Assembly: GCF_039710355.1 (NCBI RefSeq)
Contig: NZ_JBDKWZ010000007.1
Location: 1 to 64,000, forward strand
DNA from: Rapidithrix thailandica
GTDB taxonomy: Bacteria; Bacteroidota; Bacteroidia; Cytophagales; Flammeovirgaceae
Reading direction: 5' to 3'
Length of the DNA: 64,000 bases
In this document: positions 58,452-64,000 of the stretch, in pieces
Position numbering within the stretch: position 1 is the stretch's first letter
Layout: every line of letters starts with the position of its first letter
The notes under the pieces: model-generated
Told to the model about the DNA's origin: nothing
The model's input: only the letters and a program-made list of their open reading frames with translations
Databases searched by the model: none
Made by a program: the position numbers and the translations under genes

Positions 58452-61256
58452 ATGAAAAATTTTAAATTATTATTCTTTATTTCAAGTATACTCCTTATAC
58501 TCAGTACCCCTACCCTGTTACAAGCCAGCCATATCCGAGCAGGCGACCTCACTGCCCGAAGAGCACCGGATGGCGATAACTTAACCTATATCTTCACTGT
58601 GATGCTCTATAGAGATACCGAAGGAGTAGAACCTTCTCCCGGAGAAATTCGCTTTGGTGATGGAAGTGAGATGGCTATTGTAGATTTTGTATCATTAGGT
58701 TTGATTGACAACGGGCAAACGGAAGTATTGCGGTACGAAGTCCGGCATAGTTTCCCTTCGGCAGGTATGTATAAGGTAAGTTTTTACCAACGAGACCGGA
58801 ACCAGGGGGTCAATAATATGAGCAACTCTGGTAGCACACCTTTTTATATAGAGTCCTCCTTTCTTATCAGCCCTACCCTGGGATATAACGCGTCTCCCAC
58901 ATTGCTAATGCCTCCTATCGAAAAGGCTACTATCGGCCAACGATATATCCATAACCCCGGAGCCTTTGATGCCGAGGGGGATAGCATTGCGTATGAAATA
59001 ACCATTTGTAAAAGAGGACCGGCAATTAATGGTGAACCTCGTTATGTGGACCGTTACACTTTCCCAAATCACTCAAACTGGAGCTCAGCAACTGAGGAAG
59101 GACAAACGCCACCCATCCTCTCCCTAAACCCCATCACCGGGGATTTGATATGGGATGCTCCGGGAGTGCCAGGTGAATACAATGTAGCCTTTTATATCAA
59201 TGAATACCGCAATGGTGTTCTGATCTCTCAAGTTAACCGGGACATGCAAATCATTGTGGAAGATTGCGATAACCGGCGGCCAAAAGTCAAGGTACCGGAA
59301 GAGCTTTGTGTGATTGCGGGGGAAACCCTGGAAGAAACCATCATTGCGACTGACCAAGACGGTGATGACATCAAATTATTTGCTTCCAACGACCCTAAAT
59401 CCAACCCGGATATGGGGGGGAACGGAGGTATCTTTGATTTGCCCTCCCCCAGTAAAAGCGCTACGTTTACAAACACCGTGAACTTACCGGGTAGAGCAGA
59501 AGGCACTTTCAAATGGGAGCCCCATTGTAACGACATCCGGGAGCAACCTTATCAGGCGATCTTTAAGGCAAATGATTTACCATCTTTCTGTCGCCCACTG
59601 GCCGATATACAGGTATTGCGCATTAAAGTGGTAGGCCCTCCCCCCCAAAACTTACAGGCACAAGCAACGGCTAATCCCAAAGAAGTTCAACTGACCTGGG
59701 ATACTTATGAATGTGCTTTACCAGGTGCCAAAATGACCATTTGGAGAAAAGTGGGAAGTTCCGGTTTTGTGCCGGACAACTGCGAAACAGGTTTACCGGC
59801 CTCTTCCGGTTATGAAAAAATTGCCGAAGTTCCTGTGGCTGAAACGTCTTATATCGACTCAGGCCTGAAAGGAGGACAGAATTATTGTTACCGGATCTTC
59901 GTAGACTTTGCCGGACCAAAGGGAGGAGAAAGCCTCGCATCGGATGAAGCATGTGTGTTTATCCCTACTTTCGCCCCTTATATCACCAAAGTCAGTGTGG
60001 AAAAGACCTCGCAAACAGAAGGAGAAATCCAGGTGGAATGGACAGAACCGATAGACGTAGATCCCGTTCAGTTTCCAGGCCCTTATACTTATCAGTTAAT
60101 CCGGTCCGAAGGATATGAAGGCAACCAAAACGAAGCAGTTTTACCGGCATCCCCTACAAGTGACCGGACGTTTACCGATACCGGATTGAATACTGAAGAG
60201 TTAGTGTACAACTACCGCGTCATATTGTACTCCCAAGGAAACGAAGTGGATACTTCACCTTCTGCTTCTTCGGTGCGCCTACAGGCTACTCCAACTGCCG
60301 TATCCATTGATCTGGACTGGTCGGCTATGGTGCCTTGGAATAATTTATCTCCCAATTATAAACATAAGGTCTACCGGAAACTGGAGGATGAACCTGTAGC
60401 TGATTTTGTCTTGATTGATGAAGTGGATGTTGCTCAATCGGGGATGCGTTATTCGGACAAAGGTACGTACAACAATGAACCCTTAGATTCTGACTTGCTC
60501 TATTGCTACCGGATCGAGACCCAAGGGACCTACGAAAGGGCCGAAATCGTAGAGCCTTTACTCAATTACTCCCAAATACTTTGCGAAAGTTTGTTGGATA
60601 CGGTTCCACCATGTGCTCCTATCCTCACCCTGGAACCGCTGGATTGTGAACAATTTACAGATCCGTCACCAGGCAACATCCAAAATTGCCAAACAGACCT
60701 TTATGAAAACCGGCTGACTTGGACGATGCCTCAGACTCCCGAATGCAGTGAGAAGCCCAGGTCTTACAACCTTTATTATACCCCAAGCAGCGATACCAGC
60801 ACCTGGCAGTTATTGGTCAATACACCGGATACGTTTTTCGTTCACGAAGATTTGATTTCGGTCGCAGGTTGTTATGCCGTCACCGCCTTGGACAAGAAAG
60901 ACAATGAAAGTATCCTGAGTAATATTGAATGCAATGACAATTGCCCTTATTACGAACTTCCCAATGTTTTTACGCCTAACGGTGACGGAATCAATGATAC
61001 GTTCACTCCTTTCCCTTGCCCCAGATTTGTTGAGAAAGTTGAATTCAAAGTATTTAACCGCTGGGGAGAATTGGTGTACGAAAGCGATGACGATATTTAC
61101 CTCAACTGGGACGGTCGTAATAAAAATGACCAACAGTTAAGTGCCGGCGTGTATTATTATGAGGCCAAGGTGAGGTTTTACAGCCTGAATCCGGAAGGCA
61201 CCGTAAAACGCCTCAAAGGATGGGTGCAAATCTTATCCGGAGAGAGAAAGGATTAA
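58452..61256 (+). CDS. Secreted protein with gliding-motility C-terminal domain (T9SS type B)
   Basis: A 934-residue exported protein. The start at 58452 (MKNFKLLFF) gives a normal signal peptide ending LQASHIRAGD; a frame-open ATG 48 bases upstream adds a hydrophilic stretch and was rejected. The N-terminal half starts with a domain typical of these Bacteroidota proteins (HIRAGDLTA...YRDTEG), followed by immunoglobulin or fibronectin-III-like domains (about 420-800). The C-terminus (about 845-934, VFTPNGDGINDTF...FNRWGELVYES...DGRNKNDQQLSAGVYYYEAKV) is the gliding motility-associated domain used for type IX secretion, type B. It is probably a surface adhesin or scaffold. Confidence 0.9.
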   Translation: MKNFKLLFFISSILLILSTPTLLQASHIRAGDLTARRAPDGDNLTYIFTVMLYRDTEGVEPSPGEIRFGDGSEMAIVDFVSLGLIDNGQTEVLRYEVRHSFPSAGMYKVSFYQRDRNQGVNNMSNSGSTPFYIESSFLISPTLGYNASPTLLMPPIEKATIGQRYIHNPGAFDAEGDSIAYEITICKRGPAINGEPRYVDRYTFPNHSNWSSATEEGQTPPILSLNPITGDLIWDAPGVPGEYNVAFYINEYRNGVLISQVNRDMQIIVEDCDNRRPKVKVPEELCVIAGETLEETIIATDQDGDDIKLFASNDPKSNPDMGGNGGIFDLPSPSKSATFTNTVNLPGRAEGTFKWEPHCNDIREQPYQAIFKANDLPSFCRPLADIQVLRIKVVGPPPQNLQAQATANPKEVQLTWDTYECALPGAKMTIWRKVGSSGFVPDNCETGLPASSGYEKIAEVPVAETSYIDSGLKGGQNYCYRIFVDFAGPKGGESLASDEACVFIPTFAPYITKVSVEKTSQTEGEIQVEWTEPIDVDPVQFPGPYTYQLIRSEGYEGNQNEAVLPASPTSDRTFTDTGLNTEELVYNYRVILYSQGNEVDTSPSASSVRLQATPTAVSIDLDWSAMVPWNNLSPNYKHKVYRKLEDEPVADFVLIDEVDVAQSGMRYSDKGTYNNEPLDSDLLYCYRIETQGTYERAEIVEPLLNYSQILCESLLDTVPPCAPILTLEPLDCEQFTDPSPGNIQNCQTDLYENRLTWTMPQTPECSEKPRSYNLYYTPSSDTSTWQLLVNTPDTFFVHEDLISVAGCYAVTALDKKDNESILSNIECNDNCPYYELPNVFTPNGDGINDTFTPFPCPRFVEKVEFKVFNRWGELVYESDDDIYLNWDGRNKNDQQLSAGVYYYEAKVRFYSLNPEGTVKRLKGWVQILSGERKD

Positions 61257-61312
61257 AGGAATACAAGATACAAGAATGTAGCCTTTCTTTCTTTTTACAA
61301 GTCATGCATTCC

Positions 61313-61349
61313 AAAGGAGCCCATTGTTGATACACCGGGCTCCTTTTTT
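61313..61349 (+). terminator. Rho-independent terminator
   Basis: Stem AAAGGAGCCC / GGGCTCCTTT with a 14-base loop, followed by TTT and G; it ends the T9SS substrate gene. Confidence 0.8.
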
Positions 61350-61460
61350 GTTCAAAACAAACCTATCAATCGCCTAATTTTAAAACTATTTCTTCTACCT
61401 TCAACCCTTTCCATGCCCTTTACCAAAGGATACAAGTCCTTTCTATTTCTCAATATTTTG

Positions 61461-61468
61461 TACTTTTG
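61461..61468 (+). promoter_or_regulatory. -7 element of tgt
   Basis: TACTTTTG, a full match to TAnnTTTG, 31 bases before the tgt start. No clear TTG at 19-20 bp upstream. Confidence 0.5.
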
Positions 61469-61491
61469 CCTTTCACAAACCCGATACAACA

Positions 61492-62622
61492 TTGAAATTT
61501 TCATTAAAACATACAGACCCTCAGAGCAAGGCAAGAGTAGGTGAAATAACCACCGATCATGGCACCATCGCGACTCCTATTTTTATGCCGGTAGGGACCG
61601 CCGGTACGGTAAAAGCGATACACCAACGAGAACTGCATCAGGATATTCAAGCCGAAATCATCCTGGGCAATACCTACCACCTTTATCTTCGTCCCGGACT
61701 GGACATTATAGAGCAAGCCGGAGGTTTACATAAATTCAACGGTTGGGACAAGCCCATCCTCACCGATAGCGGAGGCTATCAGGTATATTCCTTGTCCGGC
61801 AATCGAAAAATCACAGAAGAAGGCGTTCAGTTTGTGTCACATATTGATGGTTCCAAGCATCTGTTTACACCGGAAAACGTGATGGATATCCAACGAACCA
61901 TCGGTGCGGATATCATGATGGCTTTTGACGAATGCGCCCCCTACCCTTGTGAATACAAATATGCCAAAAACTCCATGGAGATGACCCACCGTTGGTTAAA
62001 GCGTTGTTGTGATCGTTTTGACCAAACCGAGGGTAAATACGGCTACTCCCAAACCCTCTTTCCTATCGTACAAGGAAGTGTTTACAAAGATTTACGGAAG
62101 AAGTCAGCCGAAACCATTGCCAGTTTCGAAAGGGAAGGAAATGCGATTGGAGGGCTGTCCGTAGGGGAGCCGGCAGAGGAAATGTATGCCACAACAGACT
62201 TGGTTTGTGATATCTTGCCCAAAGATAAACCTCGTTATTTGATGGGTGTAGGCACTCCGGCTAATATTCTGGAATGCATTGCTTTGGGAATTGATATGTT
62301 TGATTGTGTGATGCCCACCCGCAATGCCCGCAACGGCATGATTTTTACAACCCAAGGGATTTTGAATATGCGCAATGCCAAATGGCAAGCCGATTTCACC
62401 CCGATTGATGCAGAGTTGGGTGGTTATGCAAGTACCCACTATAGCAAAGCTTATTTACGGCATTTGGTAGTGAGTAAAGAGATATTGGGTGCCCAAATTG
62501 CCACCTTACAAAACCTTAGCTTTTACTTATGGCTGGTACAACAAGCCAGAGAACATATTTTAGCAGGTGATTTTGTACAGTGGAAAGATCGTATTTTACC
62601 TGTTTTGATGCAAAGGTTGTAA
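61492..62622 (+). CDS. tgt: tRNA-guanine transglycosylase Tgt
   Basis: A 376-residue enzyme exchanging guanine 34 for preQ1 in queuosine tRNAs. The general base Asp92 (TDSGGYQV), nucleophile Asp271 (FDCVMPTRNARNG) and QGSVYKDLRKKSAE region are present. The start is TTG; it gives MKFSLKHTDP, the standard N-terminus, and no ATG is available. The C-terminal zinc site is altered: where E. coli Tgt has CxCxxC, this protein reads LGGYASTHYSKAYLRHL, with no cysteine at all. I believe related Bacteroidota enzymes also lack it, but cannot verify that here. Confidence 0.94.
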   Translation: MKFSLKHTDPQSKARVGEITTDHGTIATPIFMPVGTAGTVKAIHQRELHQDIQAEIILGNTYHLYLRPGLDIIEQAGGLHKFNGWDKPILTDSGGYQVYSLSGNRKITEEGVQFVSHIDGSKHLFTPENVMDIQRTIGADIMMAFDECAPYPCEYKYAKNSMEMTHRWLKRCCDRFDQTEGKYGYSQTLFPIVQGSVYKDLRKKSAETIASFEREGNAIGGLSVGEPAEEMYATTDLVCDILPKDKPRYLMGVGTPANILECIALGIDMFDCVMPTRNARNGMIFTTQGILNMRNAKWQADFTPIDAELGGYASTHYSKAYLRHLVVSKEILGAQIATLQNLSFYLWLVQQAREHILAGDFVQWKDRILPVLMQRL

Positions 62623-62629
62623 TTTCAAC

Positions 62630-63730
62630 CTACAGATTGGTACCGAGAGAGAAGGGGGGAGAAACCCGCTGTTGCCGGGACAGTACATGGGGAGCTTTGC
62701 TTTCTTTATAGTGTTTCCGGATGGCGCCCAGAATAGCACCCAGGGAATCCCGTTTTGCCCCCTTCCGGTAACTTTCCTGGCTGATCTGATAAATGAGGCG
62801 CATATGCCTGGCTACATCACGGTAAGCTTGGAATAAAGAATAATGCGGGTCATAGATATGGGCCGGTTCCGATTGTACCCCGTTCAACTCCATGATTTTA
62901 AGATTCCTTCCTAGGTACAGCTCTTCCATACTTTTCACTTTCAAATCAAACCTCCCGTAATAATAGCCTTTGACAGGTGCTGCAATCGAATCAAACACTT
63001 TAACCAAGTGGGGATTAATCAGGTGATTTCCATTCAAAAATTTCGTTCCCCGGCAGTGATTGCCAATCGGTTCCAGTTGTAAGGAAACTCCTTTGGCTAA
63101 AACAGTATGTAACTGCTCTGCAAATTTTTCTTCCAAATACTCCTGACGAAAAGTAGCCCGCAGATTTTTCTCCATAAGTTCTTTTACTGTAGAGGTTCCG
63201 TCTCCCACTACCTTCAAAAACTCTTTGAGAACGACAGAAGTAATTCCACTTTCACCCGACTCCGGATACCGGTAATACAATACTCCCAATTCAATCTCAA
63301 AACTGATATATTCCTGTAATAGAAAGTCACGGGGGGATTGTTTTAAATAAGCGCCTAACGCTGATGTATCTTTCAACAGTTCTACCCCCAAGCCCCGTTC
63401 ACCCATATTAGGTTTTGCAATCAGTGGAAAAGACAATTTGGCATGAGAAAGTTGATGTATAATTTGTGATAAAGAATGATTTTGACTGACAAAAAGCATT
63501 TTGGGTAAATACTCAGGAGCGATTTGTTGCAGAAGATCAACCTTTGAAGCTTCCACCAAACCACCATATTCCACCCCGGGATTTACCGTAGTAAAATAAC
63601 TCAAGGATCTTGCTTTTAAGGCCAAATACAGCCCATAGGGAAGCATCGGTGCATAAAAAAACCAAAAGGGCCAATATTCATAATGCAGCCACTTTGTCCA
63701 CAGTAAAGAGAGTCGCTTTCGTAAATTCAT
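62630..63730 (-). CDS. ATP-grasp-like protein
   Basis: A 366-residue protein with an ATP-grasp-type core: a lysine-containing strand LIAKPNMGERGLGVELL (about 103-119), LLQEYISFEIELGVLYYRY (about 137-155) and a C-terminal acidic/Asn motif MELNGVQSEPAHIYDPHYS (about 280-298) for metal and ATP binding. The first 45 residues are basic and aromatic-rich (HYEYWPFWFFYAPMLPYGLYL), possibly membrane-associated. Related Bacteroidota proteins are often named D-alanine-D-alanine ligase, but true Ddl motifs are not evident and the amino acid or peptide substrate is unknown. Convergent with tgt (7 bp apart). Confidence 0.72.
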   Translation of the reverse strand: MNLRKRLSLLWTKWLHYEYWPFWFFYAPMLPYGLYLALKARSLSYFTTVNPGVEYGGLVEASKVDLLQQIAPEYLPKMLFVSQNHSLSQIIHQLSHAKLSFPLIAKPNMGERGLGVELLKDTSALGAYLKQSPRDFLLQEYISFEIELGVLYYRYPESGESGITSVVLKEFLKVVGDGTSTVKELMEKNLRATFRQEYLEEKFAEQLHTVLAKGVSLQLEPIGNHCRGTKFLNGNHLINPHLVKVFDSIAAPVKGYYYGRFDLKVKSMEELYLGRNLKIMELNGVQSEPAHIYDPHYSLFQAYRDVARHMRLIYQISQESYRKGAKRDSLGAILGAIRKHYKESKAPHVLSRQQRVSPPFSLGTNL

Positions 63731-63844
63731 GTTGAGTATAATCGCTTTTGGAGGAAGCGGATTGCTATGATATACTTCCGGACAAATTAAAGTTTTTTAC
63801 TTCGAATACAAAGTAAGCTCAACGACAAAGCTTGAATTTAATAT

Positions 63845-63889
63845 AAAAAAACACCCTTCCTGCAAGGCCATAGCACTTGCAAGAAGGGT
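63845..63889 (-). terminator. Terminator of the right-edge barrel gene
   Basis: On the minus strand ACCCTTCTTGCAAG pairs with CTTGCAGGAAGGGT (14 bp with one G-T pair) across 9 bases, followed by GTTTTTTTATA. It lies 43 bases after the stop of the partial gene at the right edge. Confidence 0.85.
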
Positions 63890-63931
63890 AAAGTATTTTC
63901 TGTATAACGGTTATGTTATATCCCGGTGGAA

Positions 63932-64000
63932 TTACAACACAAACTGAACTCCGAAATTAAGTGTGGTTAAGTCTACATTTAAACCGAATTCACTTTTTTC
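63932..64000 (-). CDS. Partial outer-membrane beta-barrel protein, C-terminus
   Basis: The minus strand stays open from the right edge to a TAA at 63932-63934, encoding the last 22 residues, which end VDLTTLNFGVQFVL. Two strands of alternating hydrophobic residues with an aromatic near the end are typical of the last strands of an outer-membrane barrel recognised by the Bam machinery. The strong terminator 43 bases downstream supports a true gene end. The remainder lies outside the window; the family cannot be named. Confidence 0.6.
   Translation of the reverse strand, partial: EKSEFGLNVDLTTLNFGVQFVL

Noticed and set aside
1..64000. tRNA genes, CRISPR arrays, insertion sequences, prophage or restriction systems
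   Set aside because: I looked for T-loop-like motifs, regularly spaced direct repeats, transposase and integrase motifs and found none; composition is even across the window.

Overview
The window is chromosomal DNA of a Bacteroidota bacterium, most likely a gliding, aerobic, Cytophagales-like marine or soil lineage; I cannot fix the genus. Evidence: a long mraZ-to-ftsZ division and cell-wall cluster without murF, promoters of the Bacteroidota type (TTG, 19-20 bp, TAnnTTTG), many lipoproteins, a TonB receptor with an N-terminal carboxypeptidase-regulatory-like domain, a very large secreted protein ending in the gliding-motility (type IX secretion, type B) C-terminal domain, and an SdhCAB succinate dehydrogenase of the Bacteroidota kind. 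Murein chemistry is meso-diaminopimelate, judged from the DNPR motif of MurE. No tRNA, rRNA gene body, insertion sequence, prophage or CRISPR array was recognised.

Layout. 1-500: two tandem leftward promoters of near-consensus strength that probably drive an rRNA (or other stable RNA) operon just outside the window. 0.5-5.2 kb: a DUF2480 protein, a WbuC-type cupin, then a copper-type trio in which an MbnP-family lipoprotein sits between two MauG/MbnH-like di-haem proteins. 5.4-10.6 kb: an FAD-linked oxidase and a trehalose synthase-maltokinase fusion. 10.7-13.3 kb: a sulfane-sulfur operon (MBL-rhodanese protein plus two YeeE/YedE half-transporters) behind a promoter with an FNR/CRP-like palindrome near -42. 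13.4-18.4 kb: a TPR sensor histidine kinase and an unrecognised two-gene cassette. 18.8-23.1 kb: methyltransferase, rimO, msrB, a MazG-like pyrophosphohydrolase and a small membrane protein.

23.1-33.3 kb: a beta-helix lipoprotein and a TonB-dependent receptor, each preceded by 11-bp-period TTAACAT-like repeats; then a SelT/W/H-like protein, nadB and nadA (NAD synthesis from aspartate), a small lipoprotein, and an exported transglutaminase-like protein behind a perfect 11-bp tandem repeat of the same type. The shared repeats suggest a PhoB-like regulon, which is inference. 33.6-49.5 kb (all minus strand, transcribed from right to left): mraZ, rsmH, ftsL, ftsI, murE, mraY, murD, ftsW, murG, murC, ftsQ, ftsA, ftsZ. 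mraZ has a consensus promoter overlapped by 10-bp-period TGGGN boxes, the binding pattern known for MraZ. Four more paired boxes lie 360-630 bp upstream in the opposite orientation, in the 955-bp gap before sdhC; I consider this the most unusual regulatory structure in the window.

50.4-54.0 kb: sdhC-sdhA-sdhB with a recognisable promoter. 54.3-58.1 kb: a TPR-like protein; then, on the minus strand, an ECF sigma factor overlapping a gene for a protein that joins an anti-sigma-like N-terminus and one membrane helix to a C-terminal beta-barrel, followed by a lipoprotein. 58.4-64 kb: the 934-residue type IX secretion substrate, tgt (TTG start, zinc cysteines absent), an ATP-grasp-like protein, and the last 22 codons of an outer-membrane barrel protein that runs off the right edge.
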